The notes under the pieces are model-generated. The model did no database searches, was not told the origin of the DNA, and saw only the letters and a list, made by a program, of their open reading frames with translations. The translations under genes and the position numbers were made by a program. 64,000 nt of DNA from Paracoccaceae bacterium (GTDB taxonomy: Bacteria > Pseudomonadota > Alphaproteobacteria > Rhodobacterales > Rhodobacteraceae), in assembly GCA_020832445.1 (NCBI GenBank), contig JAFIEO010000042.1, positions 1 through 64,000 on the forward strand. The letters are read 5' to 3'. Positions 16,426 to 25,696 of this stretch are shown here, piece after piece (positions within the stretch are counted from its first letter, which is position 1; each line of letters starts with the position of its first letter).

Positions 16426-16842
16426 TCAGCGTTCGATCAGAACCGAAATCGGTGAATGGCGCACAACACGCGCGGCGGTAGAGCCGATGAAATAATCGCT
16501 CATGCCGGGTTTGTGGCTGGAAATCATGATCAGGTCTGCATTGCATTCCTTGGCGCATTTCAGAATATTTTCCGACGGACGCCCGCCGCGCAGATCAATA
16601 TCCACATTCTTGGCCTTCACCCGCGTCGCCAGCGATTCCAGTTGGGTCCGAATGGATTTGCGGTGGTTCAGAAGCTGCTCTTTTGACACTGCTGCCGTCA
16701 GATAGGCCGGAATTTCATCCATCACATGAACAAGCGTGATGGACCCGCCTGCGTCTATAAGCGTGTTGGCCTTGTCAATCAGGCTGCGGCTGGTTGCGCC
16801 TTTGTTAAACAACGCAACTGCAATGACGATGGATTGATACAT
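16426..16842 (-). CDS. Universal stress protein (paralogue 1)
   Basis: 138 residues, single UspA domain. MYQSIVIAVALFNKGA starts the first strand, ITLVHVMDEIP the second, and DLIMISSHKPGMSDYFIGSTAARVVRHSPISVLIER holds the G-x2-G-x9-G(S/T)-like nucleotide-binding end in a variant form. ATG 16842 is chosen for GGAGGAA just upstream; the longer frame has no ribosome site. It is closely similar to the two genes that precede it (16954..17370, 17394..17807), so the set arose by tandem duplication. Such proteins help survival in stress, and some bind ATP. Confidence 0.88.
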   Translation of the reverse strand: MYQSIVIAVALFNKGATSRSLIDKANTLIDAGGSITLVHVMDEIPAYLTAAVSKEQLLNHRKSIRTQLESLATRVKAKNVDIDLRGGRPSENILKCAKECNADLIMISSHKPGMSDYFIGSTAARVVRHSPISVLIER

Positions 16843-16953
16843 TCGGTTCCTCCCGGATCGGTGGTTTGTTGGAAGATGGCACAGCCGCCGGCGCAAAGCA
16901 AACCCCGCGCCATCGCCGGTGATCGCGCGGGGCGGGGCAAACGCTGCGGTGGA

Positions 16954-17370
16954 TTAGCGCGTTACCAGAACCGATACCTGCGCATGGCGCACGATACGCG
17001 CGGCAGTGGAGCCGATGAAATAATCGCTCAACCCCGGTTTATGGCTGGCAATCATGATAAGATCAGCGTCCGCTTCCTGCGCACATCCCAGAATAGATGC
17101 CGATGGCTGGCCCTGACGAATGACGGAACTGACCGCAATATCCGAATATTCTGCGGCAATGGCGGCAAGCTGGTCTTCGACATCCTTGCGCCGGGCCGAA
17201 ATCTGCGATTGCGGAATGGCTGCCGCAACATAGCCGGGAATTTCATCAATGACATGAACCAGCGTGACCTTGCCGCCGTCTGACAGCAGTTTGCGGGCTT
17301 TATCCATGGCGGCGCGGGTGGTTGCCCCTTCATTGAACAGCGCGGCGGCGATGATGATGGAGTTATACAT
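16954..17370 (-). CDS. Universal stress protein (paralogue 2)
   Basis: 138 residues, single UspA domain. It begins MYNSIIIAAALFNEGA and ends ADLIMIASHKPGLSDYFIGSTAARIVRHAQVSVLVTR, nearly the same tail as paralogues 1 and 3. The middle (YSDIAVSSVIRQGQPSASILGCAQEA) differs from its neighbours, so the copies have diverged in their helical face. It lies 111 bases upstream of paralogue 1 and 23 bases after paralogue 3. Confidence 0.88.
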   Translation of the reverse strand: MYNSIIIAAALFNEGATTRAAMDKARKLLSDGGKVTLVHVIDEIPGYVAAAIPQSQISARRKDVEDQLAAIAAEYSDIAVSSVIRQGQPSASILGCAQEADADLIMIASHKPGLSDYFIGSTAARIVRHAQVSVLVTR

Positions 17371-17393
17371 ATGTCTGGTTTCCTTTGGTTGCG

Positions 17394-17807
17394 TTAGCGT
17401 TGAATCAACACCGAACAGGTCGCATGGCGCACTACGCGCGCCGCTGTGGAGCCGATGAAATAGTCGCCCAGTCCGGGTTTGTGACTGGCGATCATGATAA
17501 GGTCGGCATTGCTGTCTTCGGCGGCCTGCATGATCTGGCCAGATGCCGCGCCATAGCGCACATCCTCGACCACGCGCAGCCCGGCGGCAGGATCTGTCAG
17601 CGCCTTGAGTTCCACCATGGCTTCGGCGCGGCGGCGTTCCTGCGTGTCGCGCGGCAATTGTGCCGCGATGAAACTGGGCACTTCTTCAAGAACATGAACA
17701 AGGCGCATTTCCCCGCCCGCATCCAAAAGGGTTCCGGCCTGTTTGATCAGGGTTTTCGCCTGATCAACATGTTCCAGATCCACAGCGACAATTATTCTGC
17801 CATACAT
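17394..17807 (-). CDS. Universal stress protein (paralogue 3)
   Basis: 137 residues, single UspA domain. MYGRIIVAVDLEHVDQA keeps the Asp after V-A-V found in ATP-binding Usp proteins, which paralogues 1 and 2 have lost (VAVAL, IAAAL). It ends DLIMIASHKPGLGDYFIGSTAARVVRHATCSVLIQR. ATG 17807 has AAGGAAA upstream; an ATG five codons earlier is possible, and a much longer frame to 19142 is antisense to glmU and rejected. It is the first gene of the stress-protein trio, divergent from glmU. Confidence 0.87.
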   Translation of the reverse strand: MYGRIIVAVDLEHVDQAKTLIKQAGTLLDAGGEMRLVHVLEEVPSFIAAQLPRDTQERRRAEAMVELKALTDPAAGLRVVEDVRYGAASGQIMQAAEDSNADLIMIASHKPGLGDYFIGSTAARVVRHATCSVLIQR

Positions 17808-18014
17808 CTTTGTTTCCTTCATAGTCCTGTTGCGCTGTGCATAGTGTGACACCCAGCTTCGCCCATGACGTTGATTTCTGTCAAATTGGAAATGATACAT
17901 ACTGAATTTTGCCTGTTTCAGGCTGAAATCAGAAGTGAAGCTTGCGTGTCTTGCGCCCGGTCCCGTAACTGGGGCAAAACCGCGCAAAGAAAATATAGCG
18001 AAAGAGTGGGCAGT

Positions 18015-19364
18015 ATGTCGGTTTCTTTGATCATCCTTGCCGCCGGACAGGGCAGCCGCATGCAATCGGATTTGCCGAAGGTGTTGCATCCGTTGGCGCA
18101 GGTGCCGCTGGTGGTTCATGCCATGCGTGCGTGCCGTTCGCTGGAGCCGGAGCGCATTGTGGTCGTCGTGGGCCATGGGGGGGCGCAGGTGGCCGATGTG
18201 GTGCTGGCCGAAGATGACCGCGCGCAGGTCGTCACCCAGGATCACCAGTTGGGCACCGCGCATGCGGTGGCGCAAGCGCGCGATGCGCTGGATGGTGCAG
18301 GCGGGGATGTGGTGGTTCTGTATGGCGACACGCCCTTTATCAGCGAAGATACCCTGCACGCGCTGCGCAATGCGCGCGCGGCACATGATGTCGTTGTGCT
18401 GGGGTTCGAAGCAGCCGACCCCGGCCGTTACGGGCGGTTGATCACGCAAGGGGATTCGCTGGAACGCATTGTGGAATTCAAGGACGCAACAGATGAAGAG
18501 CGGCGCATAACGCTTTGTAACAGCGGCGTTGTCTGTGCAGATCGGACACAGCTTTTCGATCTTGTGGGCAAGGTTGGCAATGACAATGCTGCGGGCGAAT
18601 ACTACCTGCCCGATATTGTCGGGCTGGCCCGCAGCGAGGGCCTGTCCGCCGGTGTTGTCCTGTGCCCCGAGGCCGAGACACTGGGCATCAACACACGCGC
18701 CGAACTGGCCGCGGCAGAAGCGGCGTTTCAGGCGCGCGCCCGTGCAGATGCGTTGGAAAACGGGATTGCCATGCAGGCCCCTGAAACCGTGATTTTTGCG
18801 CAAGATACTGTGATCGGCTGCGACAGCATTATCGAACCCTATGTCGTGTTCGGCCCCGGTGTCAGCGTGGAAGGGGGCGCAACCATTCGCGCATTCAGCC
18901 ATCTGGAAGGCGCGCATGTCAGCCGTGGCGCAGTGGTCGGCCCCTATGCGCGGCTGCGTCCGGGCGCAGAACTGGCAGAGGATGTGCGCGTTGGCAATTT
19001 TGTTGAAATCAAGAATGCCACGCTGGACGAAGGGGCGAAGGTCAATCACCTGTCCTATGTGGGCGATGCGCATGTGGGCGCGCGCGCCAATCTGGGCGCG
19101 GGCACAGTGACATGCAATTATGACGGGGTGTTCAAGCACCACACCACAATTGGTGAAGGGGCCTTTATCGGGTCCAGCACCATGTTGGTGGCACCCGTTG
19201 TTGTGGGCGCATATGCGATGACAGGGTCGGGGTCGGTCATTACCAGTGATGTGCCGGATGGCGCGCTTGCGCTGGGGCGGGCACGGCAGGACACCAAACC
19301 GGGGCTGGGCAAGCGGTTGATGGACAAACTGCGCGCGGCCAAAGCGGCGCGCGTGAAAGGATAA
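18015..19364 (+). CDS. glmU: Bifunctional GlmU uridylyltransferase/acetyltransferase
   Basis: 449 residues. The N-terminal nucleotidyltransferase (SLIILAAGQGSRMQSDLPKVLHPL) makes UDP-GlcNAc from GlcNAc-1-phosphate and UTP. The C-terminal left-handed beta-helix (hexapeptide repeats such as ARANLGAGTVTCNYDG and GEGAFIGSSTMLVAPV) acetylates GlcN-1-phosphate. It is a cytoplasmic step towards peptidoglycan and LPS. ATG 18015 is the family start; a longer in-frame extension to 17865 has no homologous look. glmS follows after five bases, so the two form an operon for UDP-GlcNAc synthesis. Confidence 0.96.
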   Translation: MSVSLIILAAGQGSRMQSDLPKVLHPLAQVPLVVHAMRACRSLEPERIVVVVGHGGAQVADVVLAEDDRAQVVTQDHQLGTAHAVAQARDALDGAGGDVVVLYGDTPFISEDTLHALRNARAAHDVVVLGFEAADPGRYGRLITQGDSLERIVEFKDATDEERRITLCNSGVVCADRTQLFDLVGKVGNDNAAGEYYLPDIVGLARSEGLSAGVVLCPEAETLGINTRAELAAAEAAFQARARADALENGIAMQAPETVIFAQDTVIGCDSIIEPYVVFGPGVSVEGGATIRAFSHLEGAHVSRGAVVGPYARLRPGAELAEDVRVGNFVEIKNATLDEGAKVNHLSYVGDAHVGARANLGAGTVTCNYDGVFKHHTTIGEGAFIGSSTMLVAPVVVGAYAMTGSGSVITSDVPDGALALGRARQDTKPGLGKRLMDKLRAAKAARVKG

Positions 19365-19369
19365 GTGGT

Positions 19370-21181
19370 ATGTGTGGTATTGTTGGTGTGCTGGGCAATC
19401 ACGAAGTGTCGCCCCTGATTCTGGATGCGCTGAAGCGGCTGGAATATCGCGGCTATGACAGCGCGGGCATTGCGACTGTCAATCGCGGCCATCTGGACCG
19501 CCGCCGCGCTGTGGGCAAGCTGATAAACCTGTCGGATGTGATGGTGCATGACGCGCTGCCGGGCCGCTCGGGGATCGGGCATACGCGTTGGGCCACGCAT
19601 GGCGGCCCGACCGTGGAAAACGCCCACCCGCATCAGACGGGGCGTGTTGCAGTGGTGCATAACGGCATAATCGAGAATTTCCGCACGCTGCGCGAGGAAC
19701 TGGGCGCGGCTGGTGCGCAATTCAGCAGCGAAACCGACACCGAAACCATTGTGCAACTCACAAGCGCCTATCTGGATCAGGGCATGACGCCGGTGCAGGC
19801 TGCGCGCGCCACGCTGAAGCGGCTGGAAGGGGCATTTGCGCTGGCCTTCCTGTTTGAAGGCGAGGACGATCTGATGATCGGCGCGCGGCGCGGCTCGCCC
19901 TTGGCCATCGGGCATGGGGATGGGGAAATGTATCTGGGATCGGACGCCATCGCGCTGGCCCCCATGACCGACCGCATCACCTATCTGGAAGACGGGGATT
20001 GGGCGGTCATTACCCGCGCGGGTGCGCAGATTTTCGATGCTGATGACCGCCAGACCAACCGCCGCGTGCAACATATCAATGTCGATGCAGCGCGCGTGGA
20101 CAAATCCGGCCACCGCCATTTCATGGCCAAGGAAATGGCCGAACAGCCCGCCGTGCTACAAGCCGCGCTGGAGCAGTATTGCGGGCCTGCGGGGCTGAAC
20201 CTGCCTGCGGGGCTGGAATTCGCGCGCGCCGACCGGTTGATCATGGTGGCATGTGGCACGGCATTTTATGCCTGTCAGGTGGCGAAATACTGGTTCGAAA
20301 AATACGCGGGCCTGTCGGTCGAATTGGATATCGCATCTGAATTCCGTTACCGCGACCCCGTGCTGGGGCCGGACAATATGGCGCTGTTTGTCAGCCAGTC
20401 GGGCGAAACCGCCGACACATTGGCGGCGCTGCGCCATGTGCAGGGGCGCGTCGCGCAAGTGGTGTCCGTGGTGAATGTGCCCACATCGTCCATCGCGCGC
20501 GAAAGCGATCTGGCGCTGCCCATCTATGCAGGGCCGGAAATCGGTGTGGCCTCGACCAAGGCATTTACCGCGCAATTGCAGGTTCTGGCGCTGCTGGCAT
20601 TGCATGCGGGGCTGGCGCGCGGGCATATCACTGCGGCGCAACATGCTGAATTATTTGCGCAATTGCGCAGTGCGCCTGGGTTCGTTGCCAAGGCGCTGGA
20701 CCGCGAAGATGACATACGCCGCATCACCGAAACCCTGTCCAAGGCGCGCGATGTGCTGTTTCTGGGGCGCGGGGTTATGTATCCCATCGCGCTGGAAGGG
20801 GCGTTGAAACTTAAAGAAATCAGCTACATACACGCCGAAGCTTATGCTGCGGGCGAACTGAAACACGGCCCGATTGCGCTGATTGACGAAGATTTGCCCG
20901 TCATCGTCTTCGCCCGTCATGATGCATTGTTTGAAAAGACGATTTCCAACATGCACGAGGTGATGGCCCGTCAGGGGCAGGTCTTGCTAATCACTGACGC
21001 GCAGGGGCTGGCTGCGGCGGGTGATGTGCCGCGCAGCCTGCAAATGCCCACCGTGCCCGAACTTATCGCGCCCATTGTCTATGCGGTGCCCGCGCAACTG
21101 ATCGCCTATCACACGGCGCTGCATCTGGGCACAGATGTGGACCAGCCGCGCAATCTCGCCAAATCGGTAACGGTCGAATGA
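19370..21181 (+). CDS. glmS: Glutamine-fructose-6-phosphate aminotransferase
   Basis: 603 residues. MCGIVGVLG gives the N-terminal nucleophile Cys (after Met removal) of the class II glutamine amidotransferase domain. Two SIS domains follow (MVACGTAFYACQVAKYWFE, SQSGETADTLAAL, then FLGRGVMYPIALEGALKLKEISYIHAEAYAAGELKHGP). It makes glucosamine-6-phosphate, the first committed step of amino-sugar synthesis, and feeds GlmU directly upstream. The stop overlaps the next start (ATGA). No glmS ribozyme-like leader is present, as expected outside Firmicutes. Confidence 0.97.
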   Translation: MCGIVGVLGNHEVSPLILDALKRLEYRGYDSAGIATVNRGHLDRRRAVGKLINLSDVMVHDALPGRSGIGHTRWATHGGPTVENAHPHQTGRVAVVHNGIIENFRTLREELGAAGAQFSSETDTETIVQLTSAYLDQGMTPVQAARATLKRLEGAFALAFLFEGEDDLMIGARRGSPLAIGHGDGEMYLGSDAIALAPMTDRITYLEDGDWAVITRAGAQIFDADDRQTNRRVQHINVDAARVDKSGHRHFMAKEMAEQPAVLQAALEQYCGPAGLNLPAGLEFARADRLIMVACGTAFYACQVAKYWFEKYAGLSVELDIASEFRYRDPVLGPDNMALFVSQSGETADTLAALRHVQGRVAQVVSVVNVPTSSIARESDLALPIYAGPEIGVASTKAFTAQLQVLALLALHAGLARGHITAAQHAELFAQLRSAPGFVAKALDREDDIRRITETLSKARDVLFLGRGVMYPIALEGALKLKEISYIHAEAYAAGELKHGPIALIDEDLPVIVFARHDALFEKTISNMHEVMARQGQVLLITDAQGLAAAGDVPRSLQMPTVPELIAPIVYAVPAQLIAYHTALHLGTDVDQPRNLAKSVTVE

Positions 21182-21870
21182 ACCGCGGCAGCGCAGATCT
21201 GCTGGCGCATCTGCGCACACTGGCGGACCCCGACAAGGCGGCTGAAATGGCCGCCTACCATAAGACCTCGCGCGCATTTCTGGGTATTTCCGCGCAAATC
21301 CTTGATGAAATGGCCCGTGATTTGCGCCGTGACCACGACGTGCCCGCGCGCTGCGACATGGCGCGCGATTTATGGGATTGCGACATTCATGAAACCCGCA
21401 TTCTGGCCGCGAAACTGCTGACACAGGCGCGTATGCGCCCTGATGACGCAGCCGCCTGGGATTTGATTGCCGGATGGGCGCAGGATTTCGACAGTTGGGC
21501 CTTGGCCGATCACGCGGCCATTGCAGGCGCCAAGCGGTTGCAGGCCGATCCCGCACGGCTGGAACAGGTGGCGGACTGGATTGGGCATACCAATATGTGG
21601 ACGCGCCGCGCGGCCCTTGTCATGACACTGCCCTGGGCGCGGCTGCCCCATCCCAAAGCGGGCGATATTGCTGTGCGCGAACAGGTGCTTGGCTGGGCCG
21701 AGCAGCTTGTGCCCGACCGCGACCGTTTTATCCAGAAAGCGATTGCTTGGTGGCTGCGTGATCTGTCACGGCGCAACCCAGACCGTGTGCGGGACTTTCT
21801 GGCGGGACCGGGGGCCGCGCTAAGCCTGCCCGCGCAGCGAGAGGCCGGACGGAACCTGCCGCCCGCATAA
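21178..21870 (+). CDS. DNA alkylation repair family protein (AlkD-like)
   Basis: 230 residues, all helical, with HEAT-like units: KTSRAFLGISAQILDEMARDL, LWDCDIHETRILAAKLLTQARM, WDLIAGWAQDFDSWALADH, WIGHTNMWTRRAALVM, and IQKAIAWWLRDLSRRNPDRVRDFL. The D-x-W-A-L-x-D and K-A-I-x-W-x-L-R segments are the AlkD signature around the DNA groove. AlkD glycosylases remove 3- and 7-methylpurines. It is coupled to glmS by an ATGA overlap, though no functional link is obvious. Confidence 0.88.
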   Translation: MNRGSADLLAHLRTLADPDKAAEMAAYHKTSRAFLGISAQILDEMARDLRRDHDVPARCDMARDLWDCDIHETRILAAKLLTQARMRPDDAAAWDLIAGWAQDFDSWALADHAAIAGAKRLQADPARLEQVADWIGHTNMWTRRAALVMTLPWARLPHPKAGDIAVREQVLGWAEQLVPDRDRFIQKAIAWWLRDLSRRNPDRVRDFLAGPGAALSLPAQREAGRNLPPA

Positions 21871-21876
21871 CAGGGG

Positions 21877-22599
21877 TTATCCTTTCAGCACAGCCAATGC
21901 CTGCGCCAGATCCAGCTTGCCGTCATAAAGCGCGCGCCCCGAAATGGCCCCGTCCAGTGCCGCGCCACAATCGCGCAGCGCCACCAGATCCTCCAGCCGC
22001 GACACCCCGCCCGATGCGATAACGGGAATGCGCGTGGCCTGCGCCAGCGCGGCAGTTGCGGCAACATTTGGTCCCTGCATGGCCCCGTCGCGGTTGATAT
22101 CGGTGTAAATAATGGCCGCAACGCCTGCATCTTCAAACTGGCGGGCCAGTTCGGTCACCTCGACATCCGTCTCCGTAGCCCAGCCCTTGGTCGCCACGCG
22201 CCCGTCGCGCGCGTCAATGCCCACGGCCACCTGACCGGGAAAGGCCGCCGCCGCCTGCCGCACCAGATCGGGGTTTTCCACCGCCACTGTGCCAAGGATC
22301 ACACGGCGCAGCCCCTTGCCCAGCCATGCCTCAATCGTGGCCATATCGCGAATGCCACCGCCCAACTGACAGGGAATATCGACTGCGGCCAGAATGGCAT
22401 CGACCGCGCTTGCATTTACGGGGCTGCCCGCAAACGCACCGTTCAGATCCACCAGATGCAGCCATTCCGCCCCTTGCGCCGCAAAGGCGCGGGCTTGCGC
22501 GGCGGGGTTGTCGTTGAACACGGTCGCCTGATCCATCGCACCCTTATACAGGCGCACACATTGCCCGTCTTTCAAATCAATTGCCGGATAAAGGATCAT
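21877..22599 (-). CDS. hisA: Phosphoribosylformimino-AICAR isomerase HisA
   Basis: 240 residues, a TIM barrel. [20 protein letters not shown] has the catalytic Asp at position 8, and [19 protein letters not shown] has the second catalytic Asp. LGGGIRDM and [12 protein letters not shown] are the phosphate-binding loops. It carries out the fourth step of histidine synthesis. Only hisI (46053..46415) of the pathway is also in this window. It converges tail to tail with the AlkD-like gene (6 bases apart). A shared short motif lies upstream (22675..22699). Confidence 0.96.
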   Translation of the reverse strand: MILYPAIDLKDGQCVRLYKGAMDQATVFNDNPAAQARAFAAQGAEWLHLVDLNGAFAGSPVNASAVDAILAAVDIPCQLGGGIRDMATIEAWLGKGLRRVILGTVAVENPDLVRQAAAAFPGQVAVGIDARDGRVATKGWATETDVEVTELARQFEDAGVAAIIYTDINRDGAMQGPNVAATAALAQATRIPVIASGGVSRLEDLVALRDCGAALDGAISGRALYDGKLDLAQALAVLKG

Positions 22600-22674
22600 G
22601 CGCGCGCGCCTCTCAATGTTGTGCTGTTTCGCCGCTTTCTAGCCCGCGCAGACAAATACTGGAACCGGATTTGG

Positions 22675-22699
22675 CTTCATCTTGCCAAAAATACTCAAA
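22675..22699 (-). repeat. Short repeated motif (copy 2) upstream of hisA
   Basis: On the minus strand it reads TTTGAGTATTTTTGGCAAGA followed by TGAAG. It differs from the copy before mch (7421..7445) at a few positions and lies between holC and hisA, about 75 bases upstream of the hisA start. A partial echo (ACAAATACT) occurs at 22652..22660. Its function is unknown. Confidence 0.6.
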
Positions 22700-22722
22700 A
22701 TAAAACCGCGTGCCTGCGGGGG

Positions 22723-23187
22723 CTATGTGCCGGACTGGGCTTTCATCTGCCAGCGCCCGCTGTCTTCCGACCAGTATTCGGCCTGAACGCCGGCGGCTGT
22801 CACGGCCTTCCATTGGGCGCGCGCGTGCGCGGTGGCGTCCGGATCGTTACCGTCGAATAATATCCACAGCCGCTCCAACCCATTGGCTTCATGCGGGGCC
22901 GCATCGGCCTTGTCGATGACCATCAGGCAGGCGGGGTCGTTGGGGCAGGCATGCTCGCTGGTCAGTAATACGGGCTGGTCGGCGTCATGCGCACCCCCCG
23001 CCATACCATGCGGCAGGAACGACGCCTTGTCGCCCAGCCACAGGGTTTCATCCAGCCGCGCCAGTGTGGCGGGGTCGCGCCCGCGAACCGCCACGCGCCA
23101 TCCGGTCTGATGGGCGCGCTCCAGCAGCATGTGCGCGGTCACTTCCAGCGGGTTGCGGGTCAGGTGGTAGAACATGACCTTGCCCAT
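22723..23187 (-). CDS. holC: DNA polymerase III chi subunit
   Basis: 154 residues. The pattern MGKVMFYHLTRNPLEVTAHMLLERAHQTGWRVAVRGRD, then LDETLWLGDKASFLPHGMAGG and QPVLLTS, is the HolC fold. Chi links the clamp loader (through psi) to single-strand binding protein at the replication fork. ATG 23187 is the family start and lies two bases after the pepA stop, so the two genes are one operon, an order common in proteobacteria. A longer in-frame version to 23319 runs into pepA and is rejected. Confidence 0.92.
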   Translation of the reverse strand: MGKVMFYHLTRNPLEVTAHMLLERAHQTGWRVAVRGRDPATLARLDETLWLGDKASFLPHGMAGGAHDADQPVLLTSEHACPNDPACLMVIDKADAAPHEANGLERLWILFDGNDPDATAHARAQWKAVTAAGVQAEYWSEDSGRWQMKAQSGT

Positions 23188-23189
23188 GC

Positions 23190-24665
23190 TCAGCCGTCCT
23201 CGAATTCCGCGCGGATCAGGGCATCCAGGCCCAGCACCCCCCAGCCTGACGCCCCTTTGGGGGCATGCGCACTGTCGGATTTTGTCAGCGCGACACCGGC
23301 AATGTCCAGATGGATCCACGGGGTTTCGGGCTTGATGAAGCGTTGCAGGAACTGCGCCGCCGTGATGGACCCCGCAGGCCGTCCGCCCGAATTCTTGACA
23401 TCCGCAATCCGTGACGAAATCAGCTTGTCATAGCCCACGCCCAGCGGCATGCGCCAGGCCCCTTCGCCCACTTGATCTGCGGCTTTCAAAAAGGCATTGG
23501 CCAGCGCGTCATTATTTGAAAAGACGCCTGCCTTGTCATGCCCCAGCGCGATGATGATGGCGCCGGTCAATGTGGCAAGGTCGATCACGGCGCGCGGGGC
23601 AAAACGGTCCTGCGCATACCAAAGCACGTCTGCCAGCACCATGCGCCCTTCGGCGTCGGTGTTGATCACTTCGATCATGTCGCCCTTCATGGACCGCACC
23701 ACGTCGCCCGGGCGTTGGGCGCGGCCATCGGGCATGTTTTCCACCAGCCCTACCAACCCCACGACATTGGCACGCGCCTTGCGCGCGGCCAGTGCGTGCA
23801 TCAGCCCCACGGTGACAGCCGCGCCGCCCATATCCATGGTCATGTCTTCCATGCCTGCGGCGGGTTTTATGGAGACGCCGCCCGTGTCGAACATCACACC
23901 CTTGCCGACAATGGCCAGCGGTGCCCCTTCGGCCCCCTGCCAGTGCAGGATTGCCAGTTTAGACGGGCTTTCCGATCCTTGCCCGACGGCCAGCAGGGCG
24001 CGCATGCCCAGGCGGGCCAGTTCATCTTCGTCCAGAATTTCCACCTTCAGGCCCAGGGCCTGCATGTCGCTGATCTGGTCGGCGAAACTGGTGGTGGTCA
24101 GCACATTGGCAGGTGCGTTCACCAGATCGCGGGTCAGGTGAACTGCGCGCGCCAATGCCAGCGCATCGGCGCATTCAGCAACCTTGTCGGTGTCGCGCGC
24201 CATGACCGAAAGCGGGCCGAAATCGGGTTTCGGGTCCGATTTCTGCGCCTGATACTGATAGGCGCGCAATGCGATGGCTTGCAGCATGTCGGGCAGGGGC
24301 ATGGCATCGGCGCAGATCAGGGCAGGCGCTTTGGACAATGATTTTCCGATGGTCAGTCCCGCGTTACGCAGCGCCGCCTTGTCAGCGCGTCTGCCCAGAC
24401 GCACAATTTGCACGGATTGTGCCTGCATGCCCGCGGGCCAGTTCAGCACCAATGCGCCGCCCGGTTCAAGTGCTGCGAAATCTGGACTTCCCACCGCGCG
24501 CGACACAGCCCCGCGCGTCAGTTTGTCGGCGCGGCGTGCTGCGCGGGGCAATCTGGCATCCGCATCGCAAAACACGACAACATGGCCGGAATGGGCCACG
24601 ATGCTGTCAAGATCGAATGGCAGGAATTCAGGTGATAAAGGGCCAGCGGCGGTAGATTGGGACAT
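23190..24665 (-). CDS. pepA: Leucyl aminopeptidase (M17)
   Basis: 491 residues. The C-terminal catalytic domain shows the di-metal ligands: VGKGVMFDTGGVSIKPAAGMEDMTMDMGGAA (Lys and Asp) and NTDAEGRMVLAD (Asp and Glu with the catalytic Arg). The N-terminal regulatory domain is divergent, as usual. It removes N-terminal residues from peptides in the cytoplasm as a hexamer; E. coli PepA also binds DNA, which cannot be judged here. ATG 24665 has GGAG upstream, while the in-frame codon two positions earlier is GTG. Confidence 0.95.
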   Translation of the reverse strand: MSQSTAAGPLSPEFLPFDLDSIVAHSGHVVVFCDADARLPRAARRADKLTRGAVSRAVGSPDFAALEPGGALVLNWPAGMQAQSVQIVRLGRRADKAALRNAGLTIGKSLSKAPALICADAMPLPDMLQAIALRAYQYQAQKSDPKPDFGPLSVMARDTDKVAECADALALARAVHLTRDLVNAPANVLTTTSFADQISDMQALGLKVEILDEDELARLGMRALLAVGQGSESPSKLAILHWQGAEGAPLAIVGKGVMFDTGGVSIKPAAGMEDMTMDMGGAAVTVGLMHALAARKARANVVGLVGLVENMPDGRAQRPGDVVRSMKGDMIEVINTDAEGRMVLADVLWYAQDRFAPRAVIDLATLTGAIIIALGHDKAGVFSNNDALANAFLKAADQVGEGAWRMPLGVGYDKLISSRIADVKNSGGRPAGSITAAQFLQRFIKPETPWIHLDIAGVALTKSDSAHAPKGASGWGVLGLDALIRAEFEDG

Positions 24666-24753
24666 GCGCACTCCGATTCGGTTGCATTTGTTCCAGACCT
24701 AGCGCGCCGCTTGCGTAAATGCCACCTGTCAGCGGCGTAGAAGTCTGCCTGCG

Positions 24754-25527
24754 TCAGAAACGGAAGTTGAAATGCCGCGTCACCCCGATCGAGGCCCCGA
24801 TCTGGTCGCGACTGCCCTGACGCACAATCGGCGAATTTCCGGCATCGCCGCGCAGCCGGTCATAGCGCAGCGCGCCGGTAATGCCCCAGTCTTCATTCAG
24901 GGGCTGATACATGCCAATTTCAAACCCGACCGAATGCACCCCGCCTGATGGTCTGTAGGCCGCCAGTCCCGACGCATCGGATTCGGCATCGGTTACGCCG
25001 AAATAGCTGCGCATGAAGCGCGAATTGCCAAAGCCCGCGCGCGGGCCTGCATGCACAACCAGACCGTCCGCACCGCGATAGATTGCGTTCGCGCCCAATT
25101 CGCCCGCAACCGCCTTATGCCCGATCACGCCATAGCGCAGATCAGCAAAGACCTGCCAGAATTCGGTTGTGTGATGGACGCCAGCGCCAATTTCCAACGA
25201 TGCTTTCACGTCATCCAGCCCGTCCAGTTCCTTTTCGCCCTTGCGTTTGGGGATAAAGCGCAGCGACCCGCGCAGCCCTGTGCCTGTGGCGAATTGTGCA
25301 GGGCCGTCAGGGTCACCAATCTGCACGCGGCCAAAATTCAGCCCCGTGAACCCGAACGATGCGCCGGGCGCGATGCGGTTGCTGCCTGCGCCGAAATATT
25401 TGGGCGCGCTGGCAATGCCACCGGTCAGCGAAAACGCAAGCGCGCGGTCCTGCGCCACAGCGGGCAGCGCCGTCAGGCCAACGGCTGCAATCACCAGTGG
25501 TGCAAGGAATTTCCGGGATAGGGACAT
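24754..25527 (-). CDS. MipA/OmpV family outer-membrane protein
   Basis: 257 residues with a signal peptide ([27 protein letters not shown]). The mature part is built of alternating amphipathic strands with [23 protein letters not shown], a typical MipA start (the family reads P-x-Y-x-G-S-x), and ends with an aromatic residue (HFNFRF), the signal for outer-membrane barrel assembly. MipA was described as a scaffold for murein enzymes in E. coli; other members are simply barrel proteins. ATG 25527 is chosen at the signal peptide. It is divergent from cmk. Confidence 0.87.
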   Translation of the reverse strand: MSLSRKFLAPLVIAAVGLTALPAVAQDRALAFSLTGGIASAPKYFGAGSNRIAPGASFGFTGLNFGRVQIGDPDGPAQFATGTGLRGSLRFIPKRKGEKELDGLDDVKASLEIGAGVHHTTEFWQVFADLRYGVIGHKAVAGELGANAIYRGADGLVVHAGPRAGFGNSRFMRSYFGVTDAESDASGLAAYRPSGGVHSVGFEIGMYQPLNEDWGITGALRYDRLRGDAGNSPIVRQGSRDQIGASIGVTRHFNFRF

Positions 25528-25696
25528 GAGCAGGGATCTTTCTTTCAACGGGTCGGTGTGCATAAGTTCTTGGTTGCACATAGCCACGTTTCCTTACCTT
25601 TCCATGAAAGCTTTTCTTTGTTTGCAAGAATTCGCTTCACCGTTGCAGTTGCGTGACAATACAGGCAATAGGGGCGCGGCACCTAAGGAGAGGATA

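Noticed and set aside
17808-19142. Long upstream extension of the third stress protein gene
   Set aside because: The extension is antisense to glmU; the Usp domain starts only at 17807 and has its own ribosome site.
25241-25696. Upstream extension of cmk
   Set aside because: It overlaps the MipA-like gene on the other strand; the kinase starts at 25697 after AAGGAGAGG.
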